Shown here: one piece after another, positions 5,444 through 12,367 of the stretch
How positions within the stretch are numbered: the first letter of the stretch is position 1
How the letters are laid out: the number at the start of each line of letters is the position of its first letter
Assembly: GCA_040751775.1 (NCBI GenBank)
Contig: JBFMGD010000054.1
Coordinates: 1-13,215 of the forward strand
Reading direction: 5' to 3'
From: JBFMGD01 sp040751775
Lineage (GTDB): Bacteria > Bacillota > Dethiobacteria > DTU022
Length of the DNA: 13,215 bases
Translations under genes and position numbers: made by a program
Notes under the pieces: model-generated
Told to the model about the DNA's origin: nothing
Databases searched by the model: none
Seen by the model: the letters and a program-made list of their open reading frames with translations, nothing else

Positions 5444-8197
5444 TTGGACTACCGAGAAACGCTACAATTACCGAGCACAGACTTTCCGATGCGGGCGCAG
5501 CTGCCCCAGCGGGAACCGGATATCCTGGACTGGTGGGAAAAGATAAAGATTTACGACCAGGTCTGCCGGCACCGCCGGGGGGCGCCGCGTTACATCTTGC
5601 ATGACGGTCCTCCTTATGCCAACGGTGATATTCATATGGGTACCGCCTTAAACAAGGTTCTGAAAGACATCGTCGTCAAGTATAAGACGATGCGCGGCTT
5701 TGACAGCCCCTATGTGCCGGGCTGGGATACGCATGGGCTGCCGATTGAGCACCAGATCATCAAGACAAAAGGGATCAATCGCAAGGAAGTATCCGACCTG
5801 GAGTTCCGGCGGATGTGCCGTGAATACGCCCTGCAATATGTCAATATCCAGCGGGAGCAGTTCAAGCGCCTGGGCGTGCGCGGCGATTGGGAAAACCCCT
5901 ACCTGACGCTGGTGCCTTCATTTGAAGCGCGGCAAATTGAAGTGTTTGGGAAAATGGCTTCCCGCGGCTTTATCTATAAAGGTTTAAAACCGGTCTACTG
6001 GTGCGCCGGCTGCGAGACCGCGCTTGCAGAAGCGGAGATCGAGTACGGCAACCGGACTTCCGATTCTATTTATGTAAAATTTGCCGTAACCGACGACCGG
6101 GGTCTATTGGACGGCGGCGGTGACTGCTACTGCCTGATCTGGACAACGACCGCCTGGACGATCCCGGCCAACCTGGCGATCTGCCTGCACCCTGATTTTG
6201 ATTATGTTCTGGTGCAGGCCGGCGCGGTGCGTTACCTCCTGGCCGAGGGGCTGCGCGAAGAAATGCGGCAGGCCCTGGGCGCCGCCGAGCCGTGGGAAGT
6301 GTTGAAACGCTTCAAGGGCAGCGACCTGGAGGGTATTGTTTGTACCCATCCCCTCTACGACCGGCAGTCGCCGTTAATTTTGGGTGAGCATGTCACCCTC
6401 GAACAGGGAACCGGGTGCGTGCATACCGCGCCCGGGCACGGCCAGGAAGACTTTGCAGTCGGCCGCGTGTATGGATTGGCCGTACTGAGCCCCCTGGACA
6501 ACGCCGGCGTTTTTACCGCGGCGGCCGGTGAATTTACGGGGCTGCGTTACGATGCCGGCAATAAAGCCGTGATTGAGGCGCTGCAAAGAGAAGGCGCGCT
6601 GCTGAAAGCGGCCAAAATTGAACACCAGTATCCGCATTGCTGGCGCTGCAAGGAACCGGTGTTGTTCCGGGCCACCGAGCAGTGGTTCGCTTCTATTGAC
6701 GGCTTCCGCAAGGAAGCGCTGGCCGCGGTGCAAAGCGTCCGCTGGACGCCGCCGTGGGGAGAAGAGCGGATCTATAATATGATCGCCGAGCGGCAGGATT
6801 GGTGTATCTCCCGGCAGCGGGTCTGGGGGGTGCCCATCCCGATCTTCTACTGTCAGGACTGCGGTGAGGCGGTAATCAATGAGCAAACCATTGAAGCGGT
6901 TAAGCGGTTGTTTGCAGTGGAAGGGTCTGATGCCTGGTTTGCCCGGGAAGCGTCCGAGATACTGCCGGACGGCTTCCAATGTCCGGGCTGCGGCGGCGGC
7001 GGGTTCCGCAAGGAGAGCGATACCATGGACGTCTGGTTCGACTCCGGTTCCAGCCATGTCGCGGTCCTGGAAACCCGGCCGGAGCTGCGCTGGCCGGCTG
7101 ATCTCTACCTGGAGGGCAGCGATCAGTACCGGGGATGGTTCCATTCTTCACTACTCACCTCAGTGGCCACACGCGGTGAACCGCCGTACCGGGGTGTCCT
7201 CAGCCACGGTTGGGTTGTAGACGGCGAGGGGAGAAAGATGTCCAAATCGCTGGGCAACGTGATTGCGCCCGTGGAAATCATTAAGCACTACGGTGCCGAT
7301 ATCCTGCGACTCTGGGTTTCCTCGGCTGACTTCACCAGCGATATTCACATTTCACCCGATATTTTAAAGCAGCTTTCCGAGGTCTACCGCAAGATCCGCA
7401 ATACCAGCCGGTTCTTGCTGGGCAACTGTTTTGATTTCAACCCGGCTGAACAGGCCGTCTCCTATGACCGCATGGAAGAGCTGGACCGCTGGGCTCTTCA
7501 CCGGCTGGACGGTTTAATCAAGCGTGTCACCCGGGCTTACGAAGAATACGAATACCACATGGTCTTCCATGCCCTGCATAATTTTTGCGTGGTTGACCTG
7601 AGCAATTTTTACCTGGATGTGCTCAAAGATACGCTCTATTGCGCGCGTAAAGACGACCCGGCACGCCGCTCGGCGCAAACCGTCCTGATGATTATCCTTG
7701 AAACCCTGACCCGCCTGGCCGCCCCGATCCTGACCTTTACCGCGGAAGAGCTGTGGCGGATGCTGCCCGGTGAGAGGTCGGTCAGTGTACAGATGGCCGA
7801 TTGGCCCGAGCCGGATCCGGCCTGGGCGGATGAGACAATCGGCGGGCAATGGGAGATGATTCTGGCTGTAAGGGAAGAAACGTCTCAAATCTTGGAGCAA
7901 GCCCGCCAGGATAAGCGTATCGGCGGTTCGCTGGAAGCAACCCTGTCGATCTGGGCCGACGGCGAGCTTTATCGTCTCCTGCACAACCGCCGCGGTATTT
8001 TGGCGAAGTTGTTTATCGTTTCGGAAGTACGCCTCTATGAAGGCACGGCCGGCGCCGCGGCAGACGCCCGCGAAGGTCGGGACGCCGCCGTCAAACTGGC
8101 GGTAACCAAGGCTGCCGGCGATAAATGCCCGCGCTGCTGGATTTACGCGCCGCTCGAAGAAGGTCTTTGCGCACGCTGCCGCTCCGTCGTTGAGTAG
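5444..8197 (+). CDS. ileS: Isoleucyl-tRNA synthetase
   Basis: This 917-residue class I synthetase charges tRNA-Ile with isoleucine in the cytosol. The HIGH-type motif appears as HMGT (residues 64-67, in PPYANGDIHMGT), and KMSKS is at 598-602. The CP1 editing domain, which hydrolyses misacylated Val-tRNA, is recognisable by TWTTTAWTIPANLAI and GTGCVHTAPGHGQEDF. Extra Cys pairs (YCQDCGE and FQCPGCG) precede DVWFDSGSS. The C-terminal zinc site is CPRC (895/898) and CARC (909/912). The start is TTG 5444, preceded by GAGGTG at 5432-5437; it yields MDYRETLQLPSTDFPMRA, which fits family N-termini. TTG 5414 and GTG 5435 are in frame but lack this support. Expression is governed by the T-box leader, and a terminator follows. 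Confidence 0.97.
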   Translation: MDYRETLQLPSTDFPMRAQLPQREPDILDWWEKIKIYDQVCRHRRGAPRYILHDGPPYANGDIHMGTALNKVLKDIVVKYKTMRGFDSPYVPGWDTHGLPIEHQIIKTKGINRKEVSDLEFRRMCREYALQYVNIQREQFKRLGVRGDWENPYLTLVPSFEARQIEVFGKMASRGFIYKGLKPVYWCAGCETALAEAEIEYGNRTSDSIYVKFAVTDDRGLLDGGGDCYCLIWTTTAWTIPANLAICLHPDFDYVLVQAGAVRYLLAEGLREEMRQALGAAEPWEVLKRFKGSDLEGIVCTHPLYDRQSPLILGEHVTLEQGTGCVHTAPGHGQEDFAVGRVYGLAVLSPLDNAGVFTAAAGEFTGLRYDAGNKAVIEALQREGALLKAAKIEHQYPHCWRCKEPVLFRATEQWFASIDGFRKEALAAVQSVRWTPPWGEERIYNMIAERQDWCISRQRVWGVPIPIFYCQDCGEAVINEQTIEAVKRLFAVEGSDAWFAREASEILPDGFQCPGCGGGGFRKESDTMDVWFDSGSSHVAVLETRPELRWPADLYLEGSDQYRGWFHSSLLTSVATRGEPPYRGVLSHGWVVDGEGRKMSKSLGNVIAPVEIIKHYGADILRLWVSSADFTSDIHISPDILKQLSEVYRKIRNTSRFLLGNCFDFNPAEQAVSYDRMEELDRWALHRLDGLIKRVTRAYEEYEYHMVFHALHNFCVVDLSNFYLDVLKDTLYCARKDDPARRSAQTVLMIILETLTRLAAPILTFTAEELWRMLPGERSVSVQMADWPEPDPAWADETIGGQWEMILAVREETSQILEQARQDKRIGGSLEATLSIWADGELYRLLHNRRGILAKLFIVSEVRLYEGTAGAAADAREGRDAAVKLAVTKAAGDKCPRCWIYAPLEEGLCARCRSVVE

Positions 8198-8224
8198 CAG
8201 CGCCGGCAGTATTATTGATTACCG

Positions 8225-8258
8225 AACCCTCCCTGAAACGCGGGGAGGGTTTACTTTT
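8225..8258 (+). terminator. Intrinsic terminator after ileS
   Basis: AACCCTCCC at 8225-8233 and GGGAGGGTT at 8243-8251 form a perfect nine-base-pair stem with a nine-base loop, followed by a T-rich tail (TACTTTT). It lies 27 bases after the ileS stop and separates it from the acyl-CoA synthetase gene. Confidence 0.93.
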
Positions 8259-8346
8259 ATTATCTCGGAAAAGAAAAAGGAATATTTACTTCAAAAAAGA
8301 ATATTAGAAAAAATATCAACAATTTAACAAAAGGAGGTTAAGTGCA

Positions 8347-9978
8347 GTGGCTGATCAACTGTGGTTGAAAAATTACCCGGTTCGCTGGAATCTGGATTAC
8401 CCTGTGATTTCCCTCTATGACTACATGAAGAAAACCACCACGCAATACCCCGACCTGGTTGCCCTCGTTTTTTTCGGCAATGAAATCACCTACCGGGAGA
8501 TGCAGGAAAACATCGACCGGATCGCCGGGGCGCTGGCGGACATGGGGGTGCAGAAAGGGGATCGCGTGGCGTTGATGCTGCCGAATTGCCCGCAATATGT
8601 TTACACCTATTACGCCTGCATGAAACTGGGAGCCGTGGTCGTGCAGATGAATCCGCTGTATACGCCCAAAGAGGTGGAGTTTATCCTCAATGATTCGGGG
8701 GCTCAGATCTTCTTCGGGGTGGACGCGGTATTCGCCTCATTTCATGCCGTGCGCGATCAGGTACCCGTGGAGCGGGTAATCGTGGCCCGCATGCTCTGGA
8801 CCGAGGTGGAGGGAGAAAACCTCTGGTTTGAGGACTTGCTGCAGCAGTACTCGCCGGATTCGCCCCGGGCGGAGATTGATCCGAAGGAGGATATCGCTGT
8901 TTTTCAATATACCGGCGGCACCACCGGTTTTCCCAAGGCGGTGATGCTGACCCATTTTAACCTCACGGCCAACGTAACCCAGATCAAGGAATGGCTGAAA
9001 GATTGGATTGACGAAAAATTCGGCCGCGGTATCACCCAGTATTACGGGATCGGGATATTGCCTTTCTTCCATTCATACGGGATGACCTGCGTGATGAATA
9101 CCGGGCTGACCCTGCCTTCAGGGCAGGTCCTGGTGCCGCGCTTTGACGTCGATGTGCTGCTGGAGCTGATCAAGCAGTACAAACCGTCCCTATTCCCGGC
9201 TGTGCCCACGATCTATACCGCTATCGCCAATCACCCGGAAGCGGATCAGTACAATATCGATGCCGTGGAGATCTGCAACAGCGGCGCGGCGCCGATGCCC
9301 GTTGACGTGATGGCCCGCTTCGAGGAGCGCACCGGTTCGAAGATGCTGGAGGGATACGGCCTTTCGGAGGCATCCCCGGTGACCCATTGCAACCCGTTGG
9401 TGGGAGAACGCAAACCCGGCAGCATCGGCATGCCCTACCCCGATACCCAATGCCGGATCGTGGATCTGGAAACAGGCGCCAGGGAGCTTCCCCCGGGTGA
9501 AGAGGGGGAGCTGATTATCAAGGGGCCGCAGGTGATGAAAGGCTACTGGAACCGGCCGGAAGAAACCGCGGAAACCCTGCGGGACGGCTGGCTGTATACC
9601 GGCGATATCGCCAAAATGGATCAGGACGGTTATTTCTACATTGTCGACCGGAAAAAAGATATGGTGATCACGGGCGGCTATAACGTTTACCCCCGCGAAG
9701 TGGATGAAGTGCTTTTTGAGCATCCCAAGGTGGCGGAAGTTGTATCGGCCGGCATCCCGGATAGCTATTATGGTGAAGTGATCAAAGCTTACGTGGTACT
9801 CAAGGACGGGATTACAGCCACGGAGCAGGAGCTGCTTGATTTTTGCGCGGATAAACTGGCCAGGTACAAGGTGCCGCGCGCGATCGAGTTTCGCGCTGAA
9901 CTGCCCAAGAGCGCCGTCGGCAAGCTGCTGCGCCGCGTCCTGGTGGAGGAAGAGAAGGCGAAAAAAGAGCAAGCCTGA
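8347..9978 (+). CDS. fadD: Long-chain acyl-CoA synthetase, FadD type
   Basis: This 543-residue protein is an ANL-superfamily (adenylate-forming) enzyme that activates a carboxylic acid, probably a fatty acid, with ATP and joins it to CoA. The AMP-binding loop YTGGTTGFPKAV is at 188-199, GYGLSEAS at 336-343, GWLYTGD at 414-420 and the hinge DRKKD at 434-438, followed by the GGYNVYPREVDEVL block. The catalytic lysine is Lys526 in PKSAVGKLLRR. Chain-length preference cannot be read from the sequence. The start is GTG 8347 with AAGGAGGT at 8331-8338. The preceding 90 bases are very AT-rich, but I find no convincing promoter hexamers. Terminators on both sides make it a likely single-gene unit. 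In an anaerobe it may serve fatty-acid uptake, lipid recycling or syntrophic beta-oxidation (inference). Confidence 0.93.
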   Translation: MADQLWLKNYPVRWNLDYPVISLYDYMKKTTTQYPDLVALVFFGNEITYREMQENIDRIAGALADMGVQKGDRVALMLPNCPQYVYTYYACMKLGAVVVQMNPLYTPKEVEFILNDSGAQIFFGVDAVFASFHAVRDQVPVERVIVARMLWTEVEGENLWFEDLLQQYSPDSPRAEIDPKEDIAVFQYTGGTTGFPKAVMLTHFNLTANVTQIKEWLKDWIDEKFGRGITQYYGIGILPFFHSYGMTCVMNTGLTLPSGQVLVPRFDVDVLLELIKQYKPSLFPAVPTIYTAIANHPEADQYNIDAVEICNSGAAPMPVDVMARFEERTGSKMLEGYGLSEASPVTHCNPLVGERKPGSIGMPYPDTQCRIVDLETGARELPPGEEGELIIKGPQVMKGYWNRPEETAETLRDGWLYTGDIAKMDQDGYFYIVDRKKDMVITGGYNVYPREVDEVLFEHPKVAEVVSAGIPDSYYGEVIKAYVVLKDGITATEQELLDFCADKLARYKVPRAIEFRAELPKSAVGKLLRRVLVEEEKAKKEQA

Positions 9979-10010
9979 TTGCGCTGCCAATTAAACTGAG
10001 GGTTGTACTT

Positions 10011-10037
10011 AGTGCGGCCGGGATGGCCGCATTTTTT
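10011..10037 (+). terminator. Intrinsic terminator after the acyl-CoA synthetase gene
   Basis: TGCGGCC at 10013-10019 pairs with GGCCGCA at 10025-10031 around a five-base loop and is followed directly by TTTTTT (10032-10037). It closes the acyl-CoA synthetase transcript and isolates the downstream group. Confidence 0.92.
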
Positions 10038-10122
10038 ATCTTTATAAGAACTGCTTAGGATGTTGCGTAACTAATATCTTTACTGCGGGGGAAAATAATT
10101 ATTGGCGAATGGGGGGAGCATA

Positions 10123-10437
10123 ATGGACGACTGGCGGGAAGAAGACTGTTCTGCCGGCAGCCGGCTGCAAAGAGATTTGCTGGTGAAGCTGGGCAAACTG
10201 GCGCAGGATATTGAGAAGTTTAATATTGCTGAGTATGTCGCGCTGCTGAATAATCCCCGGCGCTACCTGTTCATCAACTTCTTAGGCGGGATCGCCCGCG
10301 GTTTGGGCATCGCGATCGGAGCAACTCTGTTGGCGGCAGTGCTGCTCTATTTTCTGCAAAGGATTGTTATGTTGAATCTGCCCGTGATCGGCGACTTTAT
10401 CGCTGAATTGATTAAAATTGTAAATCAAAATTTATGA
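10123..10437 (+). CDS. DUF5665-type small membrane protein
   Basis: This 104-residue protein has a charged N-terminal part, a short helix (about residues 15-33, with LVKLGKLAQDIEKFNIAEYV), the block LLNNPRRYLFINFLGGIARG, then one hydrophobic helix at about residues 60-82 and a final NLPVIGDFIAELIKIV segment. This pattern matches the DUF5665 family of Firmicutes as I remember it; function is unknown. The start ATG 10123 has GGGGGGAG at 10111-10118. A TTG at 10102 would extend it through its own ribosome binding site and is rejected. It is followed 15 bases later by the YteA-like gene and probably shares its transcript. I found no confident promoter in the 85 bases before it. Confidence 0.8.
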   Translation: MDDWREEDCSAGSRLQRDLLVKLGKLAQDIEKFNIAEYVALLNNPRRYLFINFLGGIARGLGIAIGATLLAAVLLYFLQRIVMLNLPVIGDFIAELIKIVNQNL

Positions 10438-10452
10438 TCAGGGGTGTTCGCT

Positions 10453-11049
10453 ATGGCCTTATGGGAAAAAGAAGAGGCGGCTTTAAGAGAAGAAAGAAGG
10501 CGTCTCCTGGAACAGCTGGGCGAACCGCTGAACAGGAACCGCTCCGTGGCTTTCCGGGACAGCGTTACGGAGCTCTCCTTTGCCGACAATCACCCGGCAG
10601 ACCTCGGTTCGGAAAACTTTGAGCGCAGCAAGGATCTCTCTTTGCGGGAGCATCATCTCAGCCATCTGCGCCTGGTTGAGGAGGCGCTGGAACGGATCGA
10701 TGCCGGCCGATACGGGGTTTGCCGTCGCTGCCGGGAAAACATCGACCCGGCTCGTTTGGCGGCCGCCCCGGAGGCGCCCTTGTGCCTGCTTTGTCAGGAA
10801 GAAGAGGAAAGAGGGATGCTCGATCCGCATCGCCGGCCGGTTGAAGAGGAACGGTTTCTACCGCCCTTTGCACAAAAAATAGTTTTTGGTGACCCCGGTT
10901 TTGACCAGGAGGATTTTTGGCAAGAGGTGGCCCGGCACAATAAAAGGCCGCGCATCTTCGAAGACGGCCTGGAAGATGAAGAGACAGGTTTAGTGGAAGA
11001 TGTTGACCGTTTGACGAACGAGGATTTCCGGGACCAGCTGACGGATTAG
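10453..11049 (+). CDS. yteA: YteA-like TraR/DksA C4-type zinc finger protein
   Basis: This 198-residue protein belongs to the YteA branch of the DksA/TraR family. A charged helical N-terminus is followed by DNHPADLGSENFERSKD (about residues 45-61), characteristic of YteA, then a second helix and a C4 zinc finger with Cys90, Cys93, Cys111 and Cys114 (CRRC and CLLC). The C-terminal third is acidic, with many Glu/Asp after residue 150. DksA-type proteins act on RNA polymerase; YteA relatives are annotated as sporulation-linked, but their precise role is unclear. The start ATG 10453 has AGGGGTG at 10440-10446, six bases upstream; a GTG at 10444 would lie inside that site. Confidence 0.88.
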   Translation: MALWEKEEAALREERRRLLEQLGEPLNRNRSVAFRDSVTELSFADNHPADLGSENFERSKDLSLREHHLSHLRLVEEALERIDAGRYGVCRRCRENIDPARLAAAPEAPLCLLCQEEEERGMLDPHRRPVEEERFLPPFAQKIVFGDPGFDQEDFWQEVARHNKRPRIFEDGLEDEETGLVEDVDRLTNEDFRDQLTD

Positions 11050-11050
11050 C

Positions 11051-11080
11051 TTGTTTTTACGATTAAGCTTATGTTAAAAT
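11051..11080 (+). promoter_or_regulatory. Probable promoter of the lspA-lgt-rluD group
   Basis: TTGTTT at 11051-11056 and TAAAAT at 11075-11080 are 18 bases apart, and TGT at 11072-11074 makes an extended -10. Transcription would start near 11087, downstream of the in-frame ATG at 11079, which therefore would not be on the transcript. It begins two bases after the yteA stop. Confidence 0.55.
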
Positions 11081-11114
11081 GAAAAACAACAGTTTAAGGC
11101 TGGAGGGATTATGT

Positions 11115-11570
11115 TTGCGTTTATTTTTAATCGCGACGGCGGTTGTTGGCCTGGACCAGATATCCAAGTATATCGTTGATGCGCTGATGGAAACCGGCCA
11201 ATCAATCCCTGTAATTCATAATTTTTTATATATAACCTATCTGCGCAACCCCGGGGCGGCTTTCGGTATGCTTCCTTACCGGACGGTATTTTTTATCATC
11301 GTGACCCTGCTGGTGATGGGTTTTATTATCTATTTTTACCGTACTTTGCCTGCCGGTTTCTCTCTGCTGCGCATCGGGCTGGCCCTGCAGCTGGGCGGCG
11401 CCGTGGGCAACCTGGTCGACCGGATCCGGAGCACCTATGTGACCGACTTTATCAGTTTTACGATCTTCCCCCCAGTCTTTAACCTGGCCGACACCGCCAT
11501 TGTCATCGGCATCATCATCTTTCTGTTTTCGTTTTGGCGCATGTCTCCGGTTCTTGACGGGAAATCTTAG
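11115..11570 (+). CDS. lspA: Lipoprotein signal peptidase (signal peptidase II)
   Basis: This 151-residue polytopic membrane aspartyl protease cleaves the signal peptide from diacylglyceryl-modified prolipoproteins. The catalytic aspartates are Asp102 in GNLVDRI and Asp126 in FNLADTAI. The family block YLRNPGAAFGM and four hydrophobic segments are present. The start is TTG 11115, with GGAGGG at 11102-11107, seven bases upstream. It gives MRLFLIATAVVGLDQISK, the usual N-terminus of LspA, with the first membrane helix beginning at once. An in-frame ATG at 11079 would add twelve polar residues and sits inside the probable -10 element. The next gene is lgt, the preceding enzyme of the same pathway. 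Confidence 0.93.
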   Translation: MRLFLIATAVVGLDQISKYIVDALMETGQSIPVIHNFLYITYLRNPGAAFGMLPYRTVFFIIVTLLVMGFIIYFYRTLPAGFSLLRIGLALQLGGAVGNLVDRIRSTYVTDFISFTIFPPVFNLADTAIVIGIIIFLFSFWRMSPVLDGKS

Positions 11571-11602
11571 CGCTACCTCAATTTATATTTGGAGATGATT
11601 AC

Positions 11603-12367
11603 GTGCATCCTGTGTTATTTCAAATTGGTGGGATCAGTATTTATTCGTATGGGGTGATGATTTCCCTGGCTATTTTGGTGGCGGCGCTGGTTTTGTTTCG
11701 GGAAGCGCCGCGGGAGGGGATTAACCCCGATCATGTTCTTGAAGCAATCATTGTCGCCGCGGCCGCCGGTTTGCTCGGCTCCCGTCTTCTATACGTGGCC
11801 CTGAACTGGGAGCTTTTCAGCGGGCGTTTGTTGAGCATCTTCTTTGCCCGCTTTGAAGGCCTCTCTTTCTACGGCGCTTTTTTTGGCGGCGCGTTGGCGC
11901 TGCTGATCTGGGGCCGCCGGCGTAAGATCGATTTCTATAAGATGGCCGATCTGCTGGCGCCGTACCTGGCCCTCGGTTACGCTTTCGGGCGGATCGGCTG
12001 CTTTTTAAACGGTTGCTGCTACGGCGAAGTGAGCTCGGTTCCCTGGGCTTTGCCGGTTTCGATGGCGGACAACCTGCTGCGCCATCCGGTTCAGCTCTAT
12101 GCCTCTTTCGGAGCGATTATCATCTTTGTCCTGCTGAAGCTGTTGCGTCCGGTCCGGCCTTTCAGTGGGTTCAACCTCCTGGCCCTGGCCGCGCTTTACG
12201 GCCTGCTGCGCTTTACAACGGAGTTTTTCCGGGAAGAACCGGCGGTTTGGTTAGGGTTGACTACGGCTCAACTGTTCAGCCTCGGCTTGACGGCGGCAGC
12301 GCTGCTGATGATTCTCACGGTCTTGGCGGCGGGCGCCAAAAAAAGCGGCAGAACCTCTCAAAAATGA
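11603..12367 (+). CDS. lgt: Prolipoprotein diacylglyceryl transferase
   Basis: This 254-residue membrane enzyme moves a diacylglyceryl group from phosphatidylglycerol to the lipobox cysteine of prolipoproteins, the step before LspA. The Lgt signature is GRIGCFLNGCCYG at 129-141 (Arg130 equivalent to the essential E. coli Arg143), with HPVQLY at 161-166 and FFREEP near 208-213 (Arg210 corresponding to E. coli Arg239). Several hydrophobic helices are evident. In the GLSFYGAFFGG segment, Tyr90 stands where E. coli has His103. The start GTG 11603 has GGAG at 11591-11594. Its TGA overlaps the ATG of the next gene (ATGA), so the two are coupled. Confidence 0.95.
   Translation: MHPVLFQIGGISIYSYGVMISLAILVAALVLFREAPREGINPDHVLEAIIVAAAAGLLGSRLLYVALNWELFSGRLLSIFFARFEGLSFYGAFFGGALALLIWGRRRKIDFYKMADLLAPYLALGYAFGRIGCFLNGCCYGEVSSVPWALPVSMADNLLRHPVQLYASFGAIIIFVLLKLLRPVRPFSGFNLLALAALYGLLRFTTEFFREEPAVWLGLTTAQLFSLGLTAAALLMILTVLAAGAKKSGRTSQK

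Noticed and set aside
6374..7144. Long open frame (256 codons) on the minus strand opposite ileS
   Set aside because: It lies wholly within a well-supported ileS, has no recognisable domain and is the usual consequence of GC-rich coding sequence.
8259..8330. AT-rich stretch before the acyl-CoA synthetase gene as promoter or fatty-acid-regulator operator
   Set aside because: A promoter must lie here, given the terminator before it, but I could not pair convincing -35 and -10 hexamers or find a clear palindrome.
9190..9990. Long open frame (266 codons) on the minus strand opposite the acyl-CoA synthetase gene
   Set aside because: The translation shows no known motif and is the antisense of conserved catalytic segments; no ribosome binding site or promoter supports it.
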